DNA of 64,000 nucleotides. Source: an uncultured Clostridia bacterium (GTDB lineage: Bacteria > Bacillota > Clostridia > Lachnospirales > Anaerotignaceae). This document shows, one piece after another, positions 45,430 through 54,912 of the stretch (positions are counted from its first letter, which is position 1; every line of letters starts with the position of its first letter). The notes under the pieces are model-generated. The model saw nothing but the letters and a program-made list of their open reading frames with translations, ran no database searches and was not told where the DNA came from. The stretch spans positions 1 through 64,000 of the forward strand of contig CABSIK010000008.1 in assembly GCA_902477755.1 (NCBI GenBank), given 5' to 3'. The translations under genes were made by a program, and so were the position numbers.

Positions 45430-48123
45430 TTATTGTATTCCAAAATTAGGATCATTTGCAGGATCAGTAGGCGTTGTAGTTTCAGTAGAACCGTTGCCTG
45501 TTCCTGCGGAAGGATCTGTTGTCGTTCCTTCACCTTCTGTTCCAGGTGTGGTTTCTTCCGGTGTTTCAGGTACTACAACATGTTCGGAAGTACACTCCTG
45601 ACTAATATCAATATCCAGTTTGCCTTCGGGAATTTCACTTGGCTTGCCAAGAATTTCTCCATCTTTCACTGCAACTACCACATCAACAGTGTCAGGGCAG
45701 TTTGCACTTGCCAGCTTGCCTGTTTCCGCACAAACGGTGTAAGACTTATGAAGGGTGCATACAGAATCATCAACTTTGAAATCCGAAGCCGCAATATCCG
45801 AACGAGCAGAATAGCCATAATAGTCCTGACTGCACAAACTGGAAGGCTGTGCACCACTGGCTGCGCAGACAGACATGGTCACAATGCCATCTGGTCTTGT
45901 AAAATCTTTATTCGGCAAATTCGCATGAATCTGACTCATAACATGCTTCCAGATCTTCAAATGGGCACTGCCTGAGACATTGGTCATCTCTTTGGAAGTA
46001 TCATAACCCATCCAGATACCTGCTGTATAATATGGTGTATAGGCATAGAATGTTAAGTCCACATTATCCGTAGTTGTACCTGTTTTACCAGCAACATTCA
46101 TACCGCTGATCTGCGCTGCGGTACCTGTACCACTGGTGATAACATCTTTCATCATATCCGTCAGAAGGTATGCAGTTGTTTCTTTCAGAACCCTTGTACC
46201 TTCTTTTTCTCTTTTATCCAGAAGCACATTACCATCATGGTCATATACCACTGTATAATAGGTAGGTTCATAATAAGTACCGCCATTAGCGATACAAGCA
46301 AAGGCTCCTGTCATTTCCAGAACAGACACACCCTGTGTCAAACCACCAAGGGCTGTTGTTGCCGCTTTATCTTCTTCCACCAAGTGTTCCAGACCCATAT
46401 TTTTCATATACTGGTAAGATGTTTCTGCCCCTACCATCATGAATGCTTTGACAGCTAATACGTTCATGGAGTCTCTGATACCTTCTCTGACAGTCAAAGG
46501 GCCGAAGAAACGTCCCTGCCAGTTTTTGGGTGACCAAGAACCATAGGTAACAGGCTCGTCCACGATAATGGAGCCTGGCATCAATTTTCCTATATCAATA
46601 GCTGGTGCATAAGAAGCCAATATCTTCATAGCAGACCCCTGCTGACGAAGACCTTGTGTGGCACGGTTAAATACGGAATCACCAGGCTTCTGTCCGCGAC
46701 CGCCGACCAATGCCTTCACCTGTCCATTGCTCTGATCCATAATGACCATAGCAGACTGCAAGGATTTGGATACTGTTACTTTATCCAATACCAACTGATG
46801 GGTATCATCCAACAATTCATCTTTGACAGACTGCACAAAAGCATCAACTTCCTCCTCACTGGTAACAGTGGTTTTCCGTTCATAGTGAGACTGATTGGAA
46901 GTATCATTGGGATCACTGACTGGTACAGATGTATCCGCAATGGAAATCAGATAGGTCACATCCAATGTACCATCACTGGGCGGGAACATGCTGTCGTCTG
47001 TAAAGGTTTCATCCAACAGAGACTGCATTTCTGTATTCATAGTGGTATGGATTTCCAGACCATTGTTATAAATCATTTTATATGCCTGAGCAGATGTATA
47101 GCCCAATTCTTCCTGGAGATCTTCCGCAAGTTGGTCAATCATAGCTTCTACAAAATAGTTGTGGTTGGCGACACCTGTGGATTCTTCCTGATTGGTGCAC
47201 ACCAGATTTGCATATACATCTTCTGCCAGAGCCTCGTCATGTTCTTCCTGGGTGATATATCCCAGTTCCAGCATTTTATCCAGAACCAATGTCTGTCTTT
47301 TCTTATTGTTTTCCGGCTGAGAATCCGGCGCATACAAGCTTGGATTATTGGTAATAGAGGCAATACATGCGCTTTCTGCCAAAGTCAGATCACTGACATG
47401 TTTTCCGAAATAATACTGAGAAGCTGCTTCAACGCCATTTAAGCCGTGGCTCAAAGCAATGGTATTCAAGTATAATTCCAAAATATAATCTTTTGCCGCC
47501 TTTTTTGAACCAAGCTGCTTTTCCAGTGTATCCTCCAGATTCAATGCAAGGAACTGTTCCTTGATCTTTCTGACAATGCTTTTTTCATTGGTAAGCACTT
47601 CATTCTTAATCAGCTGCTGTGTAATGGTACTTGCGCCCTGCTTGAAGCTCATGGTTTTGATATTTTCTACCATGGCACGGAAAATACCACGCATATCAAT
47701 GCCGCCATGTTCATAAAACCGTTCGTCTTCAATGGCAACCACAGCTTGCTGCATGTGTAATGGGATTTCTTCCAGATTCACATATTCCCTGTTTTCGTTG
47801 CCATGCAGTTTATCCACTTCCGTTCCAGAATCATCGTAAACAATAGAAGTATAGGACTGGGGCATGACATCCGATGTATTAAGCATATCCGTACTTTGCA
47901 ATATACCAAATACAGTGCCAAGACCAGCGCCTGCAACTGCAAAACCAACTAAGACCACCAGCACAATCAAAATTTTGGAAATCTTTTTTCCTGTTCCTTT
48001 CTTCTTCCGCTTCCTGCCGCGCCTTGCATTTGGATGCGGCTGGGTGCTTCTGCGCCTGCCACTGCTGCCATGGTCAGACTCAGGACGACTGTGTGGGCGT
48101 CTTCTGCGTTGAGAATCACTCAT
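45430..48123 (-). CDS. Class A penicillin-binding protein 1A
   Basis: The 897-residue bifunctional cell-wall synthase has a basic cytosolic tail (1-48), a membrane anchor (about 50-74), a GT51 glycosyltransferase domain (EDERFYEHGGIDMRG, GASTITQQLIKN) and a transpeptidase domain with SAMK, SMN and KTGTT motifs in order. A Thr/Pro/Glu-rich tail (about 860-897) follows a Cys-containing region. It polymerises and crosslinks peptidoglycan at the outer membrane face of the cytoplasmic membrane. Confidence 0.96.
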   Translation of the reverse strand: MSDSQRRRRPHSRPESDHGSSGRRRSTQPHPNARRGRKRKKKGTGKKISKILIVLVVLVGFAVAGAGLGTVFGILQSTDMLNTSDVMPQSYTSIVYDDSGTEVDKLHGNENREYVNLEEIPLHMQQAVVAIEDERFYEHGGIDMRGIFRAMVENIKTMSFKQGASTITQQLIKNEVLTNEKSIVRKIKEQFLALNLEDTLEKQLGSKKAAKDYILELYLNTIALSHGLNGVEAASQYYFGKHVSDLTLAESACIASITNNPSLYAPDSQPENNKKRQTLVLDKMLELGYITQEEHDEALAEDVYANLVCTNQEESTGVANHNYFVEAMIDQLAEDLQEELGYTSAQAYKMIYNNGLEIHTTMNTEMQSLLDETFTDDSMFPPSDGTLDVTYLISIADTSVPVSDPNDTSNQSHYERKTTVTSEEEVDAFVQSVKDELLDDTHQLVLDKVTVSKSLQSAMVIMDQSNGQVKALVGGRGQKPGDSVFNRATQGLRQQGSAMKILASYAPAIDIGKLMPGSIIVDEPVTYGSWSPKNWQGRFFGPLTVREGIRDSMNVLAVKAFMMVGAETSYQYMKNMGLEHLVEEDKAATTALGGLTQGVSVLEMTGAFACIANGGTYYEPTYYTVVYDHDGNVLLDKREKEGTRVLKETTAYLLTDMMKDVITSGTGTAAQISGMNVAGKTGTTTDNVDLTFYAYTPYYTAGIWMGYDTSKEMTNVSGSAHLKIWKHVMSQIHANLPNKDFTRPDGIVTMSVCAASGAQPSSLCSQDYYGYSARSDIAASDFKVDDSVCTLHKSYTVCAETGKLASANCPDTVDVVVAVKDGEILGKPSEIPEGKLDIDISQECTSEHVVVPETPEETTPGTEGEGTTTDPSAGTGNGSTETTTPTDPANDPNFGIQ

Positions 48124-48287
48124 CTTTAACCCTCCTTTATCCGTTGATTATAACAGATTTCCCATCAGAGATAAAGTAAAATTATATATAAATTCAAATG
48201 CAATTCCTAAAATTATATTAAAATCGCATGATTTTGGCGTGAAAAACCCATTTTTTCACTGTTTTCAGACTAAATTCCACGCAATGC

Positions 48288-48295
48288 CATACAAT
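48288..48295 (+). promoter_or_regulatory. Possible sigma-E type -10 element before yunB
   Basis: CATACAAT matches the -10 consensus of the mother-cell factor sigma E. It lies 20 bases before the start. The -35 is not clear. It fits the sporulation role of yunB. Confidence 0.45.
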
Positions 48296-48315
48296 AGAAT
48301 CAGGGGGTGGATACC

Positions 48316-48975
48316 ATGAGCGTCAGACGCAGAAAAAAGCATGCTTTTTCCTGGGCAACACTGATGCTGTTCATGACAATCTGTATAACTTTTAGTCTTG
48401 GGCTGCGTTTCTTTGACTTGCGTTTAACAGAGATTACAGAAGAAATGTCCAAGCTGGAATCAAAAACAGCAGCAAACAAGGTCATCGATACTGCATTGGA
48501 ACGTACCCTCGAGGAGCTTTCCATGGAAGCACAAGATTTCTATTTCGCAAACGAAAGCAATCCTGATGGAATTTCTGCCGACACCATAGCCATCAATCGT
48601 TTCTGCACCACCCTGAGCAGTGAGATTACAGAAGAACTGGAATTATTGAACCATGAAAAAATCAATGTTCCCCTAGGGAGTATCAGCGGCGTGGAGCTAT
48701 TCGCTAACTTAGGGCCTGATATTCCCTTCTCTATGCAGCCCAAAGGAGCAGCACAAGTAGATTATGAAACAAAAATGGAAAGCAGCGGCATCAATCAGAT
48801 GCATTTTCAGATTTGGATCAACATTTCTCTGGAAATACGCATCGTCAATCCCCTTCATGAAGAAAGCATCCCCATGACGCGGAAAATCATGCTTGTTGAC
48901 ACTGTCTTTGGCGGCGATGTACCGGAGGAATATTTTCAATGGGAAACGGCAGATTTGCCTATTGACAGAACGTAA
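48316..48975 (+). CDS. yunB: Sporulation protein YunB
   Basis: The 219-residue protein has one N-terminal membrane segment (about 12-34), ASN-TAANKVIDTALE-type helix and the family's NVPLGSISGVELFANLGPDIPF and VNPLHEESIPMTRKIMLVDTVF segments. YunB is a mother-cell membrane protein needed for normal spore formation in Bacillus. ATG 48316 follows AGGGGGTGG. It marks the organism as a spore former or descendant of one. Confidence 0.88.
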   Translation: MSVRRRKKHAFSWATLMLFMTICITFSLGLRFFDLRLTEITEEMSKLESKTAANKVIDTALERTLEELSMEAQDFYFANESNPDGISADTIAINRFCTTLSSEITEELELLNHEKINVPLGSISGVELFANLGPDIPFSMQPKGAAQVDYETKMESSGINQMHFQIWINISLEIRIVNPLHEESIPMTRKIMLVDTVFGGDVPEEYFQWETADLPIDRT

Positions 48976-49030
48976 AAAATGCTATTAAATGTATAGAGAA
49001 GATGTCAAATTTTTAACGGAGGTAAGGCAT

Positions 49031-49606
49031 ATGATTCGTACTCTTAGAGATTTTTTGGAAGAAGTTGGCGGTCTTTCTTTTGATAATGGAGATTTCTGGG
49101 CTGTAAGAGATAAGTTCAGAGATCAGGAAATACAGGCATTTGTAAAATGCTTCCTGCCCGGCACACAGATTCTGCGTGACGGCAAAGATGGCGCACCTGT
49201 TGCCATGAAAGGTTTGGCAGATGACAACAAAGGTGCCACCGGTGATGAAGAACTGGATTTTCACGGTCTGCAGCTGTATGATTTCTCCGACACCACTGGT
49301 GAATGGGTTGTGGTAACCTTCCCTGATCTGGAAAGTCTGGAAAAACATCTGCTCAGCGAAGCTGGCTATCTGAACTTCTACAGCACACAGATGCTGGTAT
49401 TTGAAGACGGTCAGTATAAACCCTTTGAAATCATGTTCAACGGTGACAACGATACAGTCATTGGCATTGATAAAGATCAGTTCGATGCTCCTTTGGATAT
49501 TCAGCGTCTGCAGGGCAGAATCTGGGTACGTTGGATGGATTTGTCCGAAGTACAGCCTTTGACTGATGAAGATGTAGAAGCATACAAACGCTCTATCGGC
49601 AAATAA
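49031..49606 (+). CDS. Conserved-looking protein of unknown function
   Basis: The 191-residue acidic soluble protein (start MIRTLRDFLEEVGGLSF) is not recognised. It contains FLPGTQILRDGKDGAPVAMKGLADDNKGATG, written in part, and a long WVVVTFPDLESLEKHLLSEAGYL. Charge and lack of signal suggest a cytosolic role. GGAGGTAAGGCAT precedes the ATG, and a terminator follows. It lies 55 bp after yunB, possibly in the same transcript, which would hint at a sporulation link. Confidence 0.75.
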   Translation: MIRTLRDFLEEVGGLSFDNGDFWAVRDKFRDQEIQAFVKCFLPGTQILRDGKDGAPVAMKGLADDNKGATGDEELDFHGLQLYDFSDTTGEWVVVTFPDLESLEKHLLSEAGYLNFYSTQMLVFEDGQYKPFEIMFNGDNDTVIGIDKDQFDAPLDIQRLQGRIWVRWMDLSEVQPLTDEDVEAYKRSIGK

Positions 49607-49618
49607 GAAAAAATATAT

Positions 49619-49660
49619 CCCCATTTCTCAGACTGAAAACTGAATGAAATGGGGAATTTT
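49619..49660 (+). terminator. Terminator after the yunB pair
   Basis: CCCCATTTC (49619-49627) pairs with GAAATGGGG (49646-49654), followed by T runs. Confidence 0.85.
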
Positions 49661-49719
49661 TTATTTTTAAAATGAAAAGACAGGGTAATAAATACCCTGC
49701 CTTTATTTTTGAAATGTTA

Positions 49720-50847
49720 TTAACGAATCACACGTCTGGCTGTGACATATGTATTGGCACTATAAGTACTGCTCAGGCTTGTAATGGTAACACCATACGC
49801 AGCGCCATCTGTGGAATGGATATAATTTCCATCACCCATGTAAATGCCAACGTGGCTAATGGTGCTGTTACCGCCAGTATTGAAGAATACCAAGTCACCA
49901 GCCTGCAATTCAGACTTAGAAACGGCTACACCATTGCTTGCCATAGAAGCAGAACTTCTATTCAGAGAAATACCAAAATCACGGAAAACAGCATATACAA
50001 AACCGGAACAATCCACACCTGTGTTCAGGTTTGTGCCGCCCCAAACATAAGGTGTACCGATAAACTGTTCTGCATAAGCTACGATTTCTTCACCCTTTGC
50101 AGAAGATGCGGAAGAAGAACTACGGGAAGGCGCTTCACCACTGCGTACAGAAACATAATCAGCGCTGACATAGCCTTTCTGTCCATCTTCTGTGATAACA
50201 CGCACCCATTCAGGTCCCTGACGATCTACGTCTACAACTGTGCCATAAGGCAAAACTGTCAGCACAATAGAATTGGTAGATGCTTCTTTACGGAGTTTCA
50301 AACCGCTCTGCGCTGTTACCACCGCATATTTTGCTTCTGCTGCCGCAGGTGTGATCTGAGGATCAGTATTGCCGATTACTTTTACAGAAGAAAGCATATC
50401 ACCAGAAACATAATCCTTACTGATATACGCTTTCTGACCGTTATATTCTACCTGATACCAATTATCTACTTGGCCCAATACTTTCAAATTATCACCTGTA
50501 TTCACACTGCCAAGGACATTGGAACTGGTGGTTGCTTCTGCACGAATATTAACACTGGAACCGGTTACAGTACCATCTGTTTCTGTCAACTGAAAATAAT
50601 CACTGGACACAAAACCATTCTGTCCATTATAAGAGATCTGATACCAACTGCCGCTTTTGCCAGTCACCTGATATTCTGATCCACTGCTGATCTGACCCAA
50701 TACAGCTGCACTTGTGCCTGCTGCTTCACGGACATTGACATTGCTGCCAGTTGCCTGTCCCATATCAGCCGCAAATACTGTTGCTGTACCGAGCATCACG
50801 CAGGCTGCTGTTACACAAACCTGGCGGATTGCTTTGGATAAATTCAT
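49720..50847 (-). CDS. Secreted SH3-domain NlpC/P60 endopeptidase
   Basis: The 375-residue exported cell-wall hydrolase has a signal peptide (1-25, ending VFAAD), three bacterial SH3 domains (about 30-90, 95-150, 170-230; each with VNVREAAG- or KLRKEAST-like repeat), a Ser-rich linker and an NlpC/P60 domain with catalytic Cys in VDCSGFV, His in HVGIYMG and a third polar residue in YIHS. It cleaves peptidoglycan stem peptides. ATG 50847 is behind GGAGG. Promoter TTGACA-17-TATACT at 50903-50931. Confidence 0.94.
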   Translation of the reverse strand: MNLSKAIRQVCVTAACVMLGTATVFAADMGQATGSNVNVREAAGTSAAVLGQISSGSEYQVTGKSGSWYQISYNGQNGFVSSDYFQLTETDGTVTGSSVNIRAEATTSSNVLGSVNTGDNLKVLGQVDNWYQVEYNGQKAYISKDYVSGDMLSSVKVIGNTDPQITPAAAEAKYAVVTAQSGLKLRKEASTNSIVLTVLPYGTVVDVDRQGPEWVRVITEDGQKGYVSADYVSVRSGEAPSRSSSSASSAKGEEIVAYAEQFIGTPYVWGGTNLNTGVDCSGFVYAVFRDFGISLNRSSASMASNGVAVSKSELQAGDLVFFNTGGNSTISHVGIYMGDGNYIHSTDGAAYGVTITSLSSTYSANTYVTARRVIR

Positions 50848-50902
50848 AAAAGCTTCCTCCATTTTGTTTTTTCTCCGAATTTATTACAAATCTGTTACAA
50901 CT

Positions 50903-50931
50903 AGTATACGAAAATTTAAAAATCTTGTCAA
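50903..50931 (-). promoter_or_regulatory. Promoter of the NlpC/P60 gene
   Basis: TTGACA (50926-50931), 17 bases and TATACT (50903-50908) on the minus strand. Confidence 0.8.
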
Positions 50932-51011
50932 TATTTTTTACGAATAACTTTTCATAATATTTCTCATCTCTGCATATAAAATGCCTATTTTTCGCCATTT
51001 TTTCCATTTAC

Positions 51012-51053
51012 GAAAAAAAGATGAGATGCCTTTCCTCAATGGAAAAACATCCC
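51012..51053 (-). terminator. Terminator of the selenium-molybdenum operon
   Basis: GAGATGCCTTTCC (51023-51035) pairs with GGAAAAACATCCC (51041-51053) with few mismatches. Seven T follow on the minus strand, about 55 bp past the xdhC stop. Confidence 0.78.
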
Positions 51054-51107
51054 ATATAAATCATGTTGATTTATTAATATTTTCGAAAGGTCATAAACAG
51101 CAGTCCT

Positions 51108-52124
51108 TCACTTACATTCAAAATAAACCATATTGGTGCCACCGCAGACCATCCCCAATTTTGCCCCTTCTTCCTGCCGCAGTACAAATTCCTGCACATC
51201 TTTTTGAATATGATGCTTAGGCATCTGGGAGCCATAGATCATTGCCGCATGTTCCACAGCACCGCCACCGATGGTACCAGCCAGAATCTCATTGTCCTTT
51301 ACCACCATTCTTGCCCCTGCTTCTCTGGGAGCAGAACCACTTTTGGCAACAATCAGCGCCATAGTCGAATCTGCACCTTCACACAAGGCATCCAACACTG
51401 CATCTTCAATGGTTTCCACAGGCACCTTATTTTTTTCCTGAATAATTTCCGCCACAATGCAAACAGCAATTTCTTCTGGCGTTACAGCGCCAATCTTCAG
51501 CCCAATAGGTGCATGGATGGCTTCCACTTCCGCAGGGCGAAATCCAGATTTATAAAGTGCTTCTTTTGTTTTCGCAACCTTTGTCTTACTGCCGATCATA
51601 CCCACATAAGCGTATTTTCTCCGCAGAATCTGACGGACACATTGTTCATCCGCCTGATGCCCTCTGGTAACTACTACATAATAATTGGCAGGCAAATCAG
51701 GAATTTCCTCAAACACCTGAGCAAAATCGCCACAGAGCACGCAGTCCGCTTCTGGAAACCGCTTAAGATTGGCAAACTCTCCTCGGTCATCCACAACCGT
51801 CACATGAAAGCCCAACAGTTTTCCTAACTTCACCAAGGAAAGGGAAATATGACCGCCGCCAAGAATCACCAGTCTGGGGCTCATACCAAAATGCTCCACA
51901 AACACATGATTTTCACCAATCTCACAAGTGGTGCAACTTTTCATTTCACCAATGGTGAGCAGCATTTTCTTCGCTGTTTCCATTTCCCCCTGTGGCGCCC
52001 AGAGGACACCTTCCTCCTGCCACAAAAACTGAAACCCCTGCAAAGGGCCTTCATAAACAAGACCACTGCCTACCCAATCCCGTTCCTGCAAAAAATGCTT
52101 CAGCTGCTTATATACTTCTCTCAT
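51108..52124 (-). CDS. xdhC: XdhC-family molybdenum hydroxylase maturation protein
   Basis: The 338-residue protein has an N-terminal CoxI/XdhC part and a Rossmann domain (LVILGGGHISLSLVKLGKLLGF), followed by a VVTRGHQADEQCVRQIL segment and C-terminal MVCGGTNMVYFECK. XdhC proteins bind molybdopterin cofactor and help sulfurate (or here selenate) it before insertion into hydroxylases. ATG 52124 has AGGGAG upstream and lies within the end of yqeC (17 bp overlap). It is the last gene of the operon. Confidence 0.9.
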   Translation of the reverse strand: MREVYKQLKHFLQERDWVGSGLVYEGPLQGFQFLWQEEGVLWAPQGEMETAKKMLLTIGEMKSCTTCEIGENHVFVEHFGMSPRLVILGGGHISLSLVKLGKLLGFHVTVVDDRGEFANLKRFPEADCVLCGDFAQVFEEIPDLPANYYVVVTRGHQADEQCVRQILRRKYAYVGMIGSKTKVAKTKEALYKSGFRPAEVEAIHAPIGLKIGAVTPEEIAVCIVAEIIQEKNKVPVETIEDAVLDALCEGADSTMALIVAKSGSAPREAGARMVVKDNEILAGTIGGGAVEHAAMIYGSQMPKHHIQKDVQEFVLRQEEGAKLGMVCGGTNMVYFECK

Positions 52125-52818
52125 GGGAATCTCCCTCTTTTCTATGGTATTGTTTCTGCCGCAAACTTCCCCAGACACAAGGCACAGAGAAATCTACAGC
52201 AATTCTCTCTGCCCTGTCCCAGCCAACGACCTCTGCCTGATTCAAAAAAACACAGCCTTGTATCTCATCCCAAAAGACGCCGTATCCTGCCTGCAAAAGA
52301 CAGAAAATATCCCCTTCCGCCACTATTTTTCCAGAAAACATGGAAGAAACCAATGCAAAACGATGGCATACCTGCTCCCACGGCTGTTCCAAAGCGGAAA
52401 GCCCTGCCACCGTCACCAGAAAGTCACAGTTTTCCGGCAAAACAGGCTCGTCCTGCCTTGGCATTTTCAGGGGCATTCTTTTGGAACCATCTGCCTCCAC
52501 CAAAACGATATCGGCAAACGAAAACACCTCATCAAAAACAGTTTTCGGTAACGAGCCCATTTTTTCTTCGGAAAAAACACTGCCTGCCACTGCGAAACCA
52601 TCTCTTTCCAGTTTTTCTTTGATTTCTTCTGCCGTTCCATCCAGTACGCCGTCTTTTTCCGGCAGATACATCTTTGTAGTGGTGGTTAATAGCACACGCT
52701 TTCCCTTTTTGCGGTATTCTTCTGCCAGTTCGTACAGCAGACTTGTCTTGCCCCCTGCCCCCACAGCACAGATACAACGTGCAGAAGGCGGAATCTGCAA
52801 TGCTTCTGTAAGCAACAT
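52108..52818 (-). CDS. yqeC: Selenium cofactor biosynthesis protein YqeC
   Basis: The 236-residue protein has a P-loop VGAGGKTSLLYELAEE near the N terminus, TTTTKMY, and DIVLVEADGSKRMPLK, the signature of YqeC proteins. Genomic association with selenium-dependent molybdenum hydroxylases is its known context. AAGGAGGCGG precedes ATG 52818. The biochemical step (nucleotide-dependent cofactor modification) is not established. Confidence 0.9.
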   Translation of the reverse strand: MLLTEALQIPPSARCICAVGAGGKTSLLYELAEEYRKKGKRVLLTTTTKMYLPEKDGVLDGTAEEIKEKLERDGFAVAGSVFSEEKMGSLPKTVFDEVFSFADIVLVEADGSKRMPLKMPRQDEPVLPENCDFLVTVAGLSALEQPWEQVCHRFALVSSMFSGKIVAEGDIFCLLQAGYGVFWDEIQGCVFLNQAEVVGWDRAERIAVDFSVPCVWGSLRQKQYHRKEGDSHERSI

Positions 52819-52832
52819 CTTTCCGCCTCCTT

Positions 52833-53069
52833 TCAAATCATCAGTTCATATATATTTTCGTATTTCAAGTCATATTTTGTCAATAGGCTTTTCATTTTTT
52901 CTTTCTCGCCTATAGGCATCCGCCACGCCAAGCCGCATCCTGCTGTAATCTGTGTCGGTATGGGAATCAGTCTGCCGGGCACATCTGCACTTCTTGCCGC
53001 ATCTTCCAGCGCCAGCGCCTCTGTGGTGGTATGAAATGCCACCAGAAAACAAAGTTCTTTTGGTCTCAT
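52833..53069 (-). CDS. DUF3343 small protein
   Basis: The 78-residue protein has LCFLVAFHTTTEALALEDAARSA and a GRLIPIPTQITAGCGLAWR with one conserved Cys, the DUF3343 pattern. This family occurs with cysteine desulfurase and YedF-like genes in selenium operons and may carry sulfur or selenium. The ATG overlaps the desulfurase stop as ATGA. GGAGG is seven bases upstream. Carrier role is inference. Confidence 0.85.
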   Translation of the reverse strand: MRPKELCFLVAFHTTTEALALEDAARSADVPGRLIPIPTQITAGCGLAWRMPIGEKEKMKSLLTKYDLKYENIYELMI

Positions 53070-54208
53070 GTCCATGCCTCCGCAATTTCTTTCACTGCCA
53101 AAATGGCTTTTTCCACCTCTTCCTCCGTTGTAAAGTAACAGAAACTGAACCGCACAGCCCCCTGCTCAACGGTCCCCAGCTGTTCATGCATCAAAGGGGC
53201 ACAATGAGCGCCGCCGCGAGTAGCGATACCGTAACGTACTGCCAATTCATCACAAACATCCTCTGAAGGAATATCCCCGATATTCAGAGAAACAATGGGG
53301 GCTCGTTCCTGCACAGAAAAATCGCCGTAAACTGTCACCTGCGGAATCTTTCTGACACCTTCATAAAACTGACGCATCCGTTTCTGTTCTGTTTCCCGAA
53401 TGGTAGCCAGTCCTGTTTTGTCAATCCAGTCCAATGCGGCAGAAAGTCCAGCAATGCCGTGCCCATTCAGTGTACCTGCTTCTAAGTGTGTAGGCATCTG
53501 TACTGGATGGGTCTTGCTGTAACTCTGGACACCACTGCCGCCCACACAAAAACTGGGGATTTCCAATCCTTTCCGTACACACATCCCACCTGTCCCTTGA
53601 GGGCCCAAAAGGGATTTATGTCCTGTGAAACATAAAACATCTATGCACATTTCTTCCATATGAATGGGAAATACCCCTGCTGTCTGGGAAGCGTCCACCA
53701 CAAACAAAATGCCTTTTTCTTTGCAAAATGTGCCGATGCGCTGAATGTCCACCAGATTTCCCGTCAGATTAGAACCATGGGTGCAGACAATACCCTTTGT
53801 ATTGGGACGCACTGCCTGTTCCAGCGAATCATAGCGGACAGTGCCTTTTTCATTGCAAGGAATGATGGTCAGCTCCATGCCTTCTGCCTCCTTACGGTAC
53901 AAAGGGCGAAGGACGCTGTTATGCTCCATGGCAGTGGTAATGACATGGTCGCCTTTTCCAAAAAGCCCGCTGATGGCAATATTCAGACTTTGGGTGGAAT
54001 TTGCCGTAAAAACAACCTGTGCAGGGTCGTCCATACCAAAAAGTGCCGCCAGTTTTTTTCTGGTGCCGAATATGACACGGGAAGAAGTCAGGGAAATTTC
54101 ATGACCGCTTCTGCCGCTGTTTCCCATATGCAAAATGGCGTCATATACCGCTTCTGCCACTTCTTTTGGTTTGTGAAAGCTGGTTGCCGCGCTGTCCAGA
54201 TAAATCAT
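53066..54208 (-). CDS. Cysteine desulfurase-like class V aminotransferase
   Basis: The 380-residue PLP enzyme begins MIYLDSAATSFHKP and has the PLP-lysine motif TGHKSLLGPQGTGG near residue 200, THGSNLTGN, and DASQTAG with the cofactor Asp. It is of the SufS/CsdA-like group that takes sulfur (or selenium from selenocysteine) from its substrate. GGGAGGGAG precedes ATG 54208, which overlaps the modC stop. In this operon it may feed selenium to SelD or the Mo cofactor; this is inference. Confidence 0.9.
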   Translation of the reverse strand: MIYLDSAATSFHKPKEVAEAVYDAILHMGNSGRSGHEISLTSSRVIFGTRKKLAALFGMDDPAQVVFTANSTQSLNIAISGLFGKGDHVITTAMEHNSVLRPLYRKEAEGMELTIIPCNEKGTVRYDSLEQAVRPNTKGIVCTHGSNLTGNLVDIQRIGTFCKEKGILFVVDASQTAGVFPIHMEEMCIDVLCFTGHKSLLGPQGTGGMCVRKGLEIPSFCVGGSGVQSYSKTHPVQMPTHLEAGTLNGHGIAGLSAALDWIDKTGLATIRETEQKRMRQFYEGVRKIPQVTVYGDFSVQERAPIVSLNIGDIPSEDVCDELAVRYGIATRGGAHCAPLMHEQLGTVEQGAVRFSFCYFTTEEEVEKAILAVKEIAEAWT

Positions 54209-54912
54209 AAGCTCCCTCCCTGTATCAATAATCTGCCTTCTACTGTTTTTGGATGGGCAAAAATTTCTTTTGTGTCCCCGATTTCCGCAATTTTCCCGCG
54301 CTCCATGACCATACATTTCTGGGTCAGGCGAAAAATTTCTTCCTTATTATGGGATACCAGAATGGATACCCCGCCGAAGCTCTGGAGCACCTGCTGGACT
54401 TCCCGTTCCATCTCCTGCCGCAGAAAACTATCCAGTGCAGAAAAAGGCTCGTCCAACAAAATCACATCTGGCTTTGCCGCCAGCATCCTTGCCATGGCTG
54501 TTCGCTGCTGCTGACCGCCGGAAAGCACAGAGGGATACAGTTCCGCCACCTCTGTCAGGTAGAACCGCTCCAAAAGTTCCTCCAAAAATTCCTTTTCTTT
54601 TTCTTTCCCAAAGGCAAAGGCAATATTCTCCCGCACTGTCATATTGGGAAACAGGGCATAATTCTGGAACAGATAGCCGATTTTTCGTTTCTGGGCTTTT
54701 TCGGAGATTTTTTTCTCACTGTCAAACAGTATTTTATCATCTAACTGTATTCTCCCCTTGTCCGGCTGCAAAATCCCTGCCAGACACCGCAAGGTGACGC
54801 TTTTGCCGCAGCCGCTGCGTCCCAGAATGCCCAACACTTCGTTTTCCAAATCCAGAGAAATTTCGATGGTTTCTGTTTTTACTTTTTTTCTAAATTCTGC
54901 CTGTAATCTCAA
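54205..54912 (-). CDS. modC: Molybdate ABC transporter ATP-binding protein
   Basis: The 235-residue ATPase has Walker A GRSGCGKSVT, signature LSGGQQQRTAMARML and Walker B VILLDEPFSALD. It lacks the C-terminal MOP (molybdate-sensing) domain of full ModC, which is usually about 350 residues, so import is not controlled by that domain. It overlaps modB (ATGA) and the desulfurase. It powers ModB. Confidence 0.94.
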   Translation of the reverse strand: MRLQAEFRKKVKTETIEISLDLENEVLGILGRSGCGKSVTLRCLAGILQPDKGRIQLDDKILFDSEKKISEKAQKRKIGYLFQNYALFPNMTVRENIAFAFGKEKEKEFLEELLERFYLTEVAELYPSVLSGGQQQRTAMARMLAAKPDVILLDEPFSALDSFLRQEMEREVQQVLQSFGGVSILVSHNKEEIFRLTQKCMVMERGKIAEIGDTKEIFAHPKTVEGRLLIQGGSL

